Origin: Tenacibaculum larymnensis
Lineage (GTDB): Bacteria > Bacteroidota > Bacteroidia > Flavobacteriales > Flavobacteriaceae
Direction: 5' to 3'
NCBI RefSeq assembly: GCF_028829235.1
Contig: NZ_JAIWJY010000006.1
Location: 62,001 to 126,000, forward strand
Length of the DNA: 64,000 bases
A program made the translations under genes and the position numbers. The notes under the pieces were generated by a model, which was not told the DNA's origin, did not search any database, and worked only from the letters and a program-made list of their open reading frames with translations. Positions within the stretch are counted from its first letter, which is position 1; every line of letters begins with the position of its first letter. Below are positions 1 to 10,640 of the stretch, piece by piece.

Positions 1-555
1 CTCATTATTATTCTCTATGTACTTAATTAATAGATTAGTTTCTTTCATCGCAAATTTTACAGCATCAAGATTAACAAATTGTGGCCATCTGAAGCAAAAT
101 GTACAATATGCATGGCATGTTTGACTATTACTTGGGAAAAACAATACTGTTTCTTTATACTTATGCTGAATACCTTTTAAAGGTACTCCATCCAAAAGAG
201 GTATATTTTCTACTTGAGAACTTGAATGTGGATTTAACTCTTTTCTTATTCCATTAATAAGCTCAATCATTTCACGCTTATTCATATTACTATCAATAGC
301 TTCAGAAACTATCTTATAATGCTCTTCAGAAAGCATTTCTTTTTGCGGAAATGTCAATTGAAAAATTGGATCATTCGGAATATTGTTCCAATCTATTAAT
401 TCTTCAATCACATAATTATTTACTTTAAATGGCAATACACTACCTACCGTTCTGATTGCTTTAATCTCACCCTCTGAAAGATATGTTTTTACCTGTGGAA
501 TCTTTAAAAAATTTGGTAAACTCCATGCCTGATACTTGTGTATATTATTACTCAT
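1..555 (-). CDS. KamA-family radical SAM aminomutase (partial, C-terminus off the left edge)
   Basis: I translated 185 residues from the ATG at 555 to the window edge. Residues 147-154 read CHAYCTFC, the CxxxCxxC [4Fe-4S]/SAM-binding motif of radical SAM enzymes, followed by FRWPQF. The preceding stretch (KGIQHKYKETVLFFPS) is typical of lysine 2,3-aminomutase-like proteins. Family members move an alpha-amino group to the beta carbon using SAM and PLP; the PLP lysine would lie beyond the edge. The gene starts 43 bp after the NRPS stop on the same strand, so it probably belongs to the same operon and may supply a beta-amino acid to the synthetase. The substrate (lysine, glutamate or other) cannot be told from this half. 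It may also be a diverged KamA homologue with another substrate. Confidence 0.85.
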   Translation of the reverse strand, partial: MSNNIHKYQAWSLPNFLKIPQVKTYLSEGEIKAIRTVGSVLPFKVNNYVIEELIDWNNIPNDPIFQLTFPQKEMLSEEHYKIVSEAIDSNMNKREMIELINGIRKELNPHSSSQVENIPLLDGVPLKGIQHKYKETVLFFPSNSQTCHAYCTFCFRWPQFVNLDAVKFAMKETNLLIKYIENNNE

Positions 556-598
556 TTGTAAAGTATATTTTATCGATTTCTTATTAATTATTTTTCTT

Positions 599-3500
599 CT
601 AGAAGTCTTCTTCTAAAGCTTCATTAAGCAATTCTGTAAACTTATTTTGCTCTTCTTTTTCAGATGGTTCTCTAATTTCATCTACATAATTACCTATTGT
701 CTGATTATTTTTTTCTGAAGTACATATTAATAAAGTTTCAAATTCAGCATACAGTTTTTTTATAACAGAATTAGTATACAAGCCTGAATTATAAACTATT
801 TGAGTTTCAATTACCCCATTGCTTTCCTTAATAAAAAAGGTTAAATCTACTTTACTTCTTACCTTTTGGTTAGTAACCTGACCTAGAACTGAATTTTCTA
901 AAGGAAATTTTTTCTCTGTAATATCACTTTGAACCATAACTAGCATTATATCAAACAATGAACTTCTAGATGGATCATTTTCATACTGAATATCATTCAA
1001 TAATTTATAAAATGGATAGTCTTGATACTTTTGAGCTTTTAATACAGAATCTTTTATTCGCTCTAAGCTAGTTCTGTAAAGCTCATTTTCATCAAATCTT
1101 AACCTAATAGCCATCGTATTTATAAAACAACCTATTTGGTCTTTTAGATCTAAATGACCTCGACCAGCTGTTGGGCTACCAATTATGATGTCATTCTGTA
1201 ATGAATATTTATAAAGCAAAATTTGTAATACACCAAGAGTATGCATGTATAAAGACACCTCCTTATTTGTTATAAAGTTGAATACTTTTTCAGAGTTTCT
1301 TGTATCTAAAACTCCTGAATAAATCCCTCCATTATATGTTTTTATCCTTGGTCGATTATTCGATATTGACAATTCTATTTTAGGTAATTCTCCTTGAAAT
1401 TGATTTGTCCAGAAATACCTAAGTTCTTCTTCATAATTAATATCTTGTTTTAATTTCCAACTAGAATAATCCTTAAACTGTATTGGTAATTCTTTTCTTT
1501 TTAAAATTGAATTTTCTTCTCCAGCCTTGTATTCATTCAATATTTCATTTATCAAGATTTCAATAGACCAAGCATCACAAATTATATGATGGATATTTAC
1601 GTATAGTATATAATTAGAGTCACTTACCCTTAACATTGAAACTCTCATTAATGGACCTGACTCTAAACTAAATAATAGTTCATTTTCTTTTGAAACATAA
1701 TCATTTACACAACTTAAGATATCTGAAGAATACCTATAATCTTCATGGTTTATTCCAAAGCTCAATTCCTCAAAGGTTAAAACTCTTTGATATATTTCTC
1801 CTTCTTCTGATTCAACAAAAACAGTTCGTAAAATTTCGTATCGCTTTATTACTTCTTCTATAGACTTTTCAAGCTTTTCAGCATTCATTGTAACCTCAAA
1901 GTTAAAAGACATATGATAAGCCTTTGACCCTTCCTTATATTGACTTGCAATCCAAATATTTTTTTGGTTTGAAGTTACAGGGTACAATTTTGCATTAATT
2001 GCTTTAGGTATTTTTGTTTCAACAAGCTTAGATGTATTTAGTATTAATTCAGCTTGTTCTCTGATACTGGTATGAGTAAAAATCAATTTCATAGATAATT
2101 TTACTTTGAAAACTCTCTTATACTCATTAATTAGTTTTGCAGCGTTTAAACTATGTCCTCCTAGTTCAAAAAAGTTACTATCGACACCAATATTTGTTAC
2201 CCCTAAAACTGACTCCCATATATTTTGTACCTTCCTTTCTGTCTCATTTTCTGGCTTCTCTTTAATACCTCCCTCAAACTCTTCATTAATTACTGGTAAC
2301 GCTTTTTTATCTACTTTCCCGTTTGGAGTTAAGGGAATTTCATTTATAAAAATGAAATAATTGGGAATCATATAACCTGGAAGAGTTTCTTTTAAATCTC
2401 TTCTTATTTTTGAAACCTCAATTTTATTAGGAGTCGTCAAATATGCCACAATAACTTTTTGTCTTTTAAAATCATCTAACATGACAACGGCATTAGTTAT
2501 ATATGGAAAAGAAGACAGTACATTCTCAATTTCTCCTAACTCAATTCTATGCCCTCTTACCTTAACTTGACTATCAATTCTTCCTTCAAAACAGATACTT
2601 CCATCAAGTAGTCTTTTTCCTAAATCTCCAGTTTTATATAATTTAGTTTTAGGATTGAATGGGTTTGTTACAAACTTTTCTTTTGTCAAACTGTCAAAAT
2701 TTAAATAACCATTTGCAAGTCCATCACCTCCTAAATATATTTCTCCTACACAGCCTTTTGGTAATAAATTACCTGATACATCTAATATATATGCGGTACT
2801 ATTGTTAATTGGATAACCAATGGGAATATTCTCTTTTACATCAGTTATATCATAAGTTAATGAAAAAGTTGTGTTCTCTGTTGGACCATACCCATTGATA
2901 ATTTTTAAACTACTATACTTTGAACGTACTTTTTTAATATGCTCAGAAGATAATTTTTCTCCTCCCACAAGAACAGTTGAAAGTCCTTTGAATACATCAA
3001 TATGATCATCCACTAATTGATTAAACCAACCAGATGTAAACCACATAACATTTACCTTATTATGACGTATTAAAATTTGTAATGTATTTGAATCTAGTAA
3101 TTTTTCTCTTGAACTGAGAATTAGTTTTCCGCCATTTAGTAATGGCCCCCAGTACTCAAAAGTTGTTGCATCAAACGAAAAAGCCCCTGTTGAAAGTAAT
3201 ACATCACTTTCAGTAAAACAATAATAATTAGATTCTTTTACTAAACGCATAATACTTTTGTGAGGGATCATAACTCCCTTTGGTTTACCTGTTGAGCCTG
3301 AAGTATACATAACATAAGCCAAATTTGACGAAGAAATATCTCTATATACTTTTTTGGAAACCTTATCTGAAACTAAAAAACTTGATATTGTTTCTTCGCT
3401 AATTGTTAGTTTACAATTAGTATCCTTCTCTATATATTCAATTCTTTCCTGAGGATAGTTAACATCTATTGGTACGTAAGCTCCTCCTAATTTTAAGACT

Positions 3501-6500
3501 GCTAATATTGATATAACAGACCATTCACTTCTTTCTAGCCTAACTCCTATAAAGCCCTCTATCTCAACCTTATAACTCTTCAAGATGTAATTTGATAATT
3601 GAGTGGACAACTCATCCAACTCTAAATAAGTAAGGGATTTATCTTCGAATATTAAAGCCGTATTATTGGGAAAGTTTGTAACCTGTTCTTCAAATAATAA
3701 AACGATATTTTTATTTTCCTGATAATCGGATTTTGTGTTATTAAACTCAGAAATTAGTTCATATTCTTCTTTTTCGGATAAATAATTTACTTCGTTAAGT
3801 TTAGTATTTGAGTTATTGATGATATACCTTAAAAAATTATCTAAATGTTCGCCTAACTTCTTAATAAAATTCTCAGTATACAAGTCAGTATTGTATTCAA
3901 TTACAACAGATAGTCCCTTAATTGAATTAATAAAAGAAAATGTAATATCAAATTGACTCGTTTTTCTATAGTCCGTTATTACAGGAGACACTTTTACACC
4001 TCCTCTTAAACTATCATACTTACCAGTAGAACTTACTTCATCTTGTAAAACTACCATAACATCAAATAAAGCTGACCTTGCTGGATTTCTTTCTAACTTT
4101 AATTCATCTATTAATGTATCAAACGGATAAAACTGGTGTTCGTATGCTTCTATTAAATTTTCCTTTTGAATTCTTAACAAGTCTTCAAAAGTCTGATTCA
4201 TATCAAAACTTGTTCTAATGGCTAGAGTATTTAGATATAAACCTATTTGATCCTCTAGATCTGGATGCTCTCTTCCTGCAACAGGAGTTCCTAAAACTAT
4301 ATCCGTTTGTCCTGTATATCTAGATAATACACCATTTAAACCAGCCATTAATAACATAAATAATGTTACTTCTTTCTTAGCTAAGTAAAGTTCTAATTTA
4401 TTAGCAACTTCCTCTGAAAACTCATGATAAACCCTATCCCCATTATATGTTTTAATTATTGGTCTTTTTTGATAAGTAGGTAATTCTAAAACAGGAACAC
4501 CTTTTGCAAATTTATTTAACCAATATTCTTTTAAATTATCAAATTCATTATTTAAAACTTGTTGGTTTAACCAATAAACATAATCTCTGTATTGAATATT
4601 TAAAGAATGTAATTCATTCTGATCTTCATTATAAAACTTAGTTATTTCCTTTATAAAAACCTCCATAGACCAACCATCTCCTATGATATGATGAAGGTTG
4701 AATATTAAATAATGTTCTTTTTCTGAAACTGAGGCTAGACACAATTTTAACAACGGAGCTTTTGAGAGCTCAAACCTATTAGAACTCACCTTTTCTATTA
4801 GGGTATTTATGCTTTTATTATCTTGAAAACATAAATAATCTATCTCAAATTTAATTTCTTCATAAGGCATAACATTTTGATAAATATCATCATCATAATT
4901 AACAAAATAAGTTCTTAAACTCTCATGTCTTTCAACTACTTTGTAAATTGATCTTTTCAAAAAATCAACATTTAAAGTACCTTCTAATTTTAAAATCCCT
5001 GGAATGTTATATGCTTCTGCCCCTTTATCAAACTGACTTAAAACCCAAAGTCTTTTTTGTGCTGGAGTAACTTTGACTAAAGAATCTGGTAATATCTTCT
5101 TGATTGGTTCATAAGTCTTCTCTCTTAATTTAGTAACTAATTCTTTAATAGTTGGAAAAGCAAATATTTCCTTTATTTTAATGTGATAATTTAATTCCTT
5201 TTCTATTTTATTAATAAGCTTAACACTTTTTAAACTATGTCCTCCTAGTTCAAAAAAATTATCAGTAATTCCAATGTTTTTTGTTTCCAGGATATCTTCC
5301 CAAATTTTTACTAGTTTAGTTTCTAACTCAGTAGTTGGAGCAATATATTCGGTTGTACTTTTCTGAAGGTTTTCAATACCCAACAATAGTTTTTTATCTA
5401 TCTTTCCATTAATTGTTAGAGGTATTTCATCAATAAAAGCATAATACGTTGGTAGCATATAATTAGCTAGCCTTTTGCTTAAAAACTCTCTTATATCATT
5501 TATTGGTAAAGAATCTCCTACAATAAAAGAAACAATATCTTTAATATCTCCCTGTTCTTTTACAAGAACAACTGCCCTTTTAATATTGGGGTGCTTTTGC
5601 AAAGCATGTTCAATCTCTCCTAATTCAATTCTATACCCTCTAACTTTAACTTGATGATCTCGTCTTCCTATAAATTCAAGATTGCCACTTGGAAGCCATC
5701 TAACTAAATCTCCTGTTCTATAAATCTTTTTATCTTCTGCAAAAGGATGGTTTTGAAACTTTTTATTTGTTAGTTCTAAGTCGTTTAAATATCCCTTAGC
5801 CAAACCTATTCCAGATATACACAGTTCACCAATAACTCCTTTGGAAACTAACACATTTGTATTTTCTTCTAGAACTAATAACTGATAATTTGGTAAAGGA
5901 ATACCTATTGGCAAATTTGCTGTGATAATACTATCAATATCCTCCACTTCATAAAAACTAGAACAAATAGTAGCCTCAGTAGGGCCATAACCATTAATTA
6001 TCCTAATATTTTTATCAAAATACCATTGTATTGCCTCCTTTTTAATTCCCTCTACTCCAATAAGTATTCTTTTTAAATATAACTTATCATGTAAAGATAA
6101 GTTCACACTTATTTCTTCTAAATGCATAGGATGTATATAGCAATGATTTATTTCCTTTTCATAAAGAAAAGAAGCATACTCTCTTGGAGACATAACAATA
6201 TGCTTCTCTGGAATAACAAGAGTACTTCCTGAAGTGATTGCTGAAAATATTTCCATTACTGATACATCAAAAACAAAATTGCATGTTAATGATGTTCTGG
6301 ATTTTTCAAGATTATAAAACTCTAAGAAATTGGTTAAACTAGCATGAGATACCATCACTCCTTTAGGTGTTCCAGTAGATCCTGAAGTAAAAATAACATA
6401 TGCTAGATCTTGTGAAGTAATCCTATAATTTATGGCTAAACTAACCTTATCTTTAAATTCAAAAAATTCATTTAATAAGACCTCATCTAAGACTATTTTT

Positions 6501-9500
6501 GACTTTGTATTATCTTTTATGTAGGTTTTTCTTAAATCTGGAAAACCTGGATCAATAGGACAATATGCTCCTCCTGTTTTTAATACAGCCAAAATTGATA
6601 CTATAAGCCATTCATTTCTTTCTAATGAAATTATTACAATATCGTTTGCACTGATATTTGTTTTACTTAACAAAAAATTAGCCAATTCATTAGATAAAAT
6701 ATCTAATTCATTATAACTTATTTTTCTTTCTTTATATTCTATTGCAATTCCATTTGGATTCGCTTGAACTTTGTCTTCAAATAGTTCTAGAGCATTACAG
6801 TCAAAATTTTGTTTTATTACAGAGCTTTGACTCATAGAGAGTAGTTCTTCTTTTTCTTCTCCTTCAACTAATAAAGAAATTGAATCAACAACTTCTTCAG
6901 CTTTATTTATAACCTCATTTAAAAGTGTATTAAAATGTGTATGAATTCGTTGAATAAACTCTTGATCATAGATATCTGTATTATAATCAACATCTAAAGA
7001 CAATTTTTCTTCATTCTCTGAAAATATAAATGAGATATCGAATTGAGCTACATCTCTATTGATATGGTAATTTTCTACAGTCAAGGAAGATTCCGTTACC
7101 TCTCTCTTTAAACTCGAAAGTTGCTGTTGATTTTGCAATACCACCATAACATCAAACAAAGGTGATCTTGATAAATCTCTTTCTATATCTAACTTTTCTA
7201 CCAATAAATCAAAAGGATAGTTTTGATTACTATAAGCTTCTAACAATTCTTGTTTCTCTATATCAAGTATTTCAAGAAAGCTCATTTGTCCATTAAAACT
7301 TGAACGAATTGCTAGTGTATTTACAAAAAGTCCCAACTGATTCTCTAAGGCAAGATGTTCTCTTCCTGCAATAGGAATACCAACTGTTATATCTGACAGA
7401 TTTGAATATTTATAAAGTAAAACCTTTATCGCTGACATTAAAGTCATAAATAAAGTAACCTTGTTATTGTTAGAAAATTCTTTTAAACTTCTTAATAAAG
7501 GCTCTTCAATTACAGAATGAGTTTGTCTTCCTGAAAATGTTTTCTTTAAAGGTCTCTTTTTAAAACTTGGTAATTCAAGTATAGGCGAACTTTTCTTAAA
7601 TTTTTGAAGCCAATATTCTTCTTCTTTTTGAAAACCAGATAATATATTTTTATTCAACCATTCTGAATAATCTTTAAATTGAATTTCTAAAGGTTTATTA
7701 ACTGATTTTTTCTTTTGTTTGAAATCTTCATAATTGTTTAAAACTTTAGAAATAAGTAATTCCAAAGACCAGCCATCTATAATAATATGGTGTGCTGAAA
7801 AATATAAAATGAACTCTGAATCTTTCAATTTAAAAAGATAACAACTAAATAATTTTCCTAACTCAAAATTGTAATTTACATCTAAATTTTGGACATAGTT
7901 GTTTACCTCATTATCTTGATTATATTTTTTTGAAGAAAAATCAATTACATTTAAATTAAATTTTTTCTCCTTTAAAACATGTTGTTTTAATTGTCCTTCT
8001 TCATCAAGTATAAAAGCTGTTCTTAATATTTCATAATTGTCTATTAATTGTTGAAAAGCATTACTTAATTTTTGGATATTTAATTGCCCCGATAGCCTAA
8101 CAGCTGCTGCTACATTATAGGCTTTTTCAGCATCATTTAGCTGACTTAACATCCAAATTCTTAATTGGGAAGCAGTTACATCATAATACTTTTTCTTAGA
8201 GGCTGTCTCAATAGTTAAAAAATTCTGATGTTTCGAATTACTTATTAAACCTTGTACTGTAGGATTCTTATAAAATCCCTTGAAAGAAATAGTCAGGTTT
8301 AATTCTTTATGCATTTTATTTATGACTTGATAGATCATTAAGCTGTGCCCTCCCAAATCAAAAAACCTATCACTCAATCCTATCTTTTCTACTCCTATAA
8401 CATCTTGCCAAATCTTCACTATTTTTAGCTCTATAGTAGTTTTAGGAGCTATATATTCTCTTTCTTTACTATATTCAATTGACAAACTTGAAAGAGCATT
8501 TTTATCTATTTTACCATTAGAGTTTAGAGGAATCTTCTCTAATTTTACAAAATTACTAGGCACCATATATAAAGGAATTCTCGTTTCAAAATATCCTTTT
8601 AACTCAACTTCGTTAAAAAAATCATCACTGACATAATATCCAGTAAGAATATTGCGTGAATCCACCTGATTTAAATTAACAACAACTTGAGTGATTTTTT
8701 CAGAATATTTAATAAAAACATTTTCTATTTCCTCTAATTCAATTCTATACCCATTAATTTTAATCTGATTATCTTTTCTTCCTACAAACTCTAAAATTCC
8801 ATCTTCCGTCCATCTTACTATATCTCCGGTATCATACATCATACATCCTTTCTTAAAAGGATTATCTATAAACTTCTCATTAGTTAAATCGTCACGATAC
8901 AAATACCCATTAGAAAGTCCATACCCAGAAAGATATAGTTTTCCATTTACTCCAATTGGAACTATTTCTAAATTATCATCTAAAACATATGCCTCTGTAT
9001 TTGCTATAGGTTTCCCAATAGGAATTGTTTTATATGTATTTTTTAAAAGTTTATATGCTGTACTATAAGTAGTATCTTCTGATGGACCGTATAAATTTCT
9101 TACTTCAATATGGTTATATTGAAATAATTCTTCTGCAATATCAACGGGAAACTTTTCTCCTGCTAAATTAATAACCTTCACATTATCTAAATCTACCTCT
9201 TCTTTGATTAAACTCCTCATTACAGAAGGCACAGTATTTATTAAAATCTGTTCCGATTCCTTCAAATATTTCTTAATATCTAAAGCATTCTTTAGTAACC
9301 TTATTTTTTTACCTATCGATAAGGTGAAAAACATTTCAAAAATTGATAAATCAAAACAATGTGATGTAGCTGCAAAAACTATTGAAAATTTAGAGCTATC
9401 AAACTCCAACTCTGCCCATTTTATTAAAGCTACGGCATTAAAGTGAGTAATCTTAACCCCTTTAGGGTTACCTGTAGTTCCAGAAGTATAAATAATATAA

Positions 9501-10591
9501 GCTAGTGAGTGACAGTTTAATTCAAGGTTTAAATTCTCTGACGATAAATCCTCTTTACATTTCACAAACTGATTTAAAATAACATTGTCAATTATTAATT
9601 TAGATTTACTATCAGTTTGAATATACTCTACTCTATTTTTAGGGTAATTAATATCAATAGGTACATAAGCTGCTCCTACTTTTAAAACTCCTAAAATTGT
9701 AATCAATAAGTTTTCATTTCTTTCTAGCTTTACCCCTACTAAATCACCTTTTTGTATTTCCTTATTTCTAATAAGAAACCTTGCAAAACGATTAGCTTCA
9801 TTATTTAATGATTGATAACTTATCTCTTTCTTTTTAAATTTAATTGCAATTTTTTCAGGGCTTTCATAAACTTGATTTTCAAAAAGAGTTACTAAATCGA
9901 TATTTTTATCATATTCTAAAAATGTATTATTGAAGTCATTTAATATTTTATAACGTTCATTACTTGAAACTAATGAAATACATCTTATTTCTTTATCTAT
10001 ATAACTTTCTAAATTGATTAGCCAATTTTTGAAAGATTCTAAAAAACGATGAACTTTGGTTTCACTTACAAAGTTATAATCAAAGAAAACTCTTAAAAAG
10101 AGCCCTTGATTAGTATTCTCTACATATAAATTGAATGGAACTTGCTTTAAATAAGAGTCTGGAACCCAATTATTATAACTAAAGGAATAAAGAGATTTTT
10201 TTACTGCCTCTCTAAAAAAAACATTTTTTTGAAGATTAGAATATTTATTAACCTCCTGAATTTCTTTTTTAACTTCATTAAGGTATTCTTTAAAAATTTT
10301 TGATTCGTTTTTCTTTGGTGACAAGAATAATAAAGAACCTTCTTTTAAACTTGTAGTTGATATTAGCCCTTGAACTTCAAAATAACGGTTTAACAAAGCA
10401 TTAAATACACTTTGCAAAAGTGTATACTCTAAAAGCTCACTAGAGTTAGAAATTTTAAGGAAGTATGCTATCTTATTTAAATTTATAACCTCTTCTATTT
10501 CTGAGTTTGCTTTAAAACTTAAATCATTTACAATACCAACCTCTTCAATCTTTCGAAACCAATAATCATTTACTATATGTTGCTTGATCAT
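599..10591 (-). CDS. Non-ribosomal peptide synthetase, half-C-A-T-C-A-T-C-A-T-C
   Basis: Numbered from the ATG at 10591 (3330 aa). Order: C-lobe-only condensation fragment (1-220), A1 (235-700), T1 (Ser750 in LGGHSL), C2 (HHIIIDGWS from 934), A2 (1265-1745), T2 (Ser1786), C3 (HHIIGDGWS from 1967), A3 (2295-2770), T3 (Ser2814), C4 (HHIICDAWS from 3001). There are no E, TE or reductase domains. All three A domains keep the TSG(S/T)TG loop and an NGK(I/V)DK motif. Specificity positions I extracted by eye: A1 DLFNNALTYK (recalled as alanine-type), A2 DVMYLGGICK (not recognised), A3 DAFWLGGTFK (one change from the valine code DAFWIGGTFK). The terminal C domain implies transfer to a further module or amine beyond the left edge. 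A longer reading from a GTG at 10666 would overlap the upstream gene; I chose the ATG because it begins just before the conserved DYWF of the C-lobe. Confidence 0.97.
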   Translation of the reverse strand: MIKQHIVNDYWFRKIEEVGIVNDLSFKANSEIEEVINLNKIAYFLKISNSSELLEYTLLQSVFNALLNRYFEVQGLISTTSLKEGSLLFLSPKKNESKIFKEYLNEVKKEIQEVNKYSNLQKNVFFREAVKKSLYSFSYNNWVPDSYLKQVPFNLYVENTNQGLFLRVFFDYNFVSETKVHRFLESFKNWLINLESYIDKEIRCISLVSSNERYKILNDFNNTFLEYDKNIDLVTLFENQVYESPEKIAIKFKKKEISYQSLNNEANRFARFLIRNKEIQKGDLVGVKLERNENLLITILGVLKVGAAYVPIDINYPKNRVEYIQTDSKSKLIIDNVILNQFVKCKEDLSSENLNLELNCHSLAYIIYTSGTTGNPKGVKITHFNAVALIKWAELEFDSSKFSIVFAATSHCFDLSIFEMFFTLSIGKKIRLLKNALDIKKYLKESEQILINTVPSVMRSLIKEEVDLDNVKVINLAGEKFPVDIAEELFQYNHIEVRNLYGPSEDTTYSTAYKLLKNTYKTIPIGKPIANTEAYVLDDNLEIVPIGVNGKLYLSGYGLSNGYLYRDDLTNEKFIDNPFKKGCMMYDTGDIVRWTEDGILEFVGRKDNQIKINGYRIELEEIENVFIKYSEKITQVVVNLNQVDSRNILTGYYVSDDFFNEVELKGYFETRIPLYMVPSNFVKLEKIPLNSNGKIDKNALSSLSIEYSKEREYIAPKTTIELKIVKIWQDVIGVEKIGLSDRFFDLGGHSLMIYQVINKMHKELNLTISFKGFYKNPTVQGLISNSKHQNFLTIETASKKKYYDVTASQLRIWMLSQLNDAEKAYNVAAAVRLSGQLNIQKLSNAFQQLIDNYEILRTAFILDEEGQLKQHVLKEKKFNLNVIDFSSKKYNQDNEVNNYVQNLDVNYNFELGKLFSCYLFKLKDSEFILYFSAHHIIIDGWSLELLISKVLNNYEDFKQKKKSVNKPLEIQFKDYSEWLNKNILSGFQKEEEYWLQKFKKSSPILELPSFKKRPLKKTFSGRQTHSVIEEPLLRSLKEFSNNNKVTLFMTLMSAIKVLLYKYSNLSDITVGIPIAGREHLALENQLGLFVNTLAIRSSFNGQMSFLEILDIEKQELLEAYSNQNYPFDLLVEKLDIERDLSRSPLFDVMVVLQNQQQLSSLKREVTESSLTVENYHINRDVAQFDISFIFSENEEKLSLDVDYNTDIYDQEFIQRIHTHFNTLLNEVINKAEEVVDSISLLVEGEEKEELLSMSQSSVIKQNFDCNALELFEDKVQANPNGIAIEYKERKISYNELDILSNELANFLLSKTNISANDIVIISLERNEWLIVSILAVLKTGGAYCPIDPGFPDLRKTYIKDNTKSKIVLDEVLLNEFFEFKDKVSLAINYRITSQDLAYVIFTSGSTGTPKGVMVSHASLTNFLEFYNLEKSRTSLTCNFVFDVSVMEIFSAITSGSTLVIPEKHIVMSPREYASFLYEKEINHCYIHPMHLEEISVNLSLHDKLYLKRILIGVEGIKKEAIQWYFDKNIRIINGYGPTEATICSSFYEVEDIDSIITANLPIGIPLPNYQLLVLEENTNVLVSKGVIGELCISGIGLAKGYLNDLELTNKKFQNHPFAEDKKIYRTGDLVRWLPSGNLEFIGRRDHQVKVRGYRIELGEIEHALQKHPNIKRAVVLVKEQGDIKDIVSFIVGDSLPINDIREFLSKRLANYMLPTYYAFIDEIPLTINGKIDKKLLLGIENLQKSTTEYIAPTTELETKLVKIWEDILETKNIGITDNFFELGGHSLKSVKLINKIEKELNYHIKIKEIFAFPTIKELVTKLREKTYEPIKKILPDSLVKVTPAQKRLWVLSQFDKGAEAYNIPGILKLEGTLNVDFLKRSIYKVVERHESLRTYFVNYDDDIYQNVMPYEEIKFEIDYLCFQDNKSINTLIEKVSSNRFELSKAPLLKLCLASVSEKEHYLIFNLHHIIGDGWSMEVFIKEITKFYNEDQNELHSLNIQYRDYVYWLNQQVLNNEFDNLKEYWLNKFAKGVPVLELPTYQKRPIIKTYNGDRVYHEFSEEVANKLELYLAKKEVTLFMLLMAGLNGVLSRYTGQTDIVLGTPVAGREHPDLEDQIGLYLNTLAIRTSFDMNQTFEDLLRIQKENLIEAYEHQFYPFDTLIDELKLERNPARSALFDVMVVLQDEVSSTGKYDSLRGGVKVSPVITDYRKTSQFDITFSFINSIKGLSVVIEYNTDLYTENFIKKLGEHLDNFLRYIINNSNTKLNEVNYLSEKEEYELISEFNNTKSDYQENKNIVLLFEEQVTNFPNNTALIFEDKSLTYLELDELSTQLSNYILKSYKVEIEGFIGVRLERSEWSVISILAVLKLGGAYVPIDVNYPQERIEYIEKDTNCKLTISEETISSFLVSDKVSKKVYRDISSSNLAYVMYTSGSTGKPKGVMIPHKSIMRLVKESNYYCFTESDVLLSTGAFSFDATTFEYWGPLLNGGKLILSSREKLLDSNTLQILIRHNKVNVMWFTSGWFNQLVDDHIDVFKGLSTVLVGGEKLSSEHIKKVRSKYSSLKIINGYGPTENTTFSLTYDITDVKENIPIGYPINNSTAYILDVSGNLLPKGCVGEIYLGGDGLANGYLNFDSLTKEKFVTNPFNPKTKLYKTGDLGKRLLDGSICFEGRIDSQVKVRGHRIELGEIENVLSSFPYITNAVVMLDDFKRQKVIVAYLTTPNKIEVSKIRRDLKETLPGYMIPNYFIFINEIPLTPNGKVDKKALPVINEEFEGGIKEKPENETERKVQNIWESVLGVTNIGVDSNFFELGGHSLNAAKLINEYKRVFKVKLSMKLIFTHTSIREQAELILNTSKLVETKIPKAINAKLYPVTSNQKNIWIASQYKEGSKAYHMSFNFEVTMNAEKLEKSIEEVIKRYEILRTVFVESEEGEIYQRVLTFEELSFGINHEDYRYSSDILSCVNDYVSKENELLFSLESGPLMRVSMLRVSDSNYILYVNIHHIICDAWSIEILINEILNEYKAGEENSILKRKELPIQFKDYSSWKLKQDINYEEELRYFWTNQFQGELPKIELSISNNRPRIKTYNGGIYSGVLDTRNSEKVFNFITNKEVSLYMHTLGVLQILLYKYSLQNDIIIGSPTAGRGHLDLKDQIGCFINTMAIRLRFDENELYRTSLERIKDSVLKAQKYQDYPFYKLLNDIQYENDPSRSSLFDIMLVMVQSDITEKKFPLENSVLGQVTNQKVRSKVDLTFFIKESNGVIETQIVYNSGLYTNSVIKKLYAEFETLLICTSEKNNQTIGNYVDEIREPSEKEEQNKFTELLNEALEEDF

Positions 10592-10640
10592 ATCCAATGT
10601 ACTTTGTATATTTTTTAATAGCCTATGAAATAAATCTATT

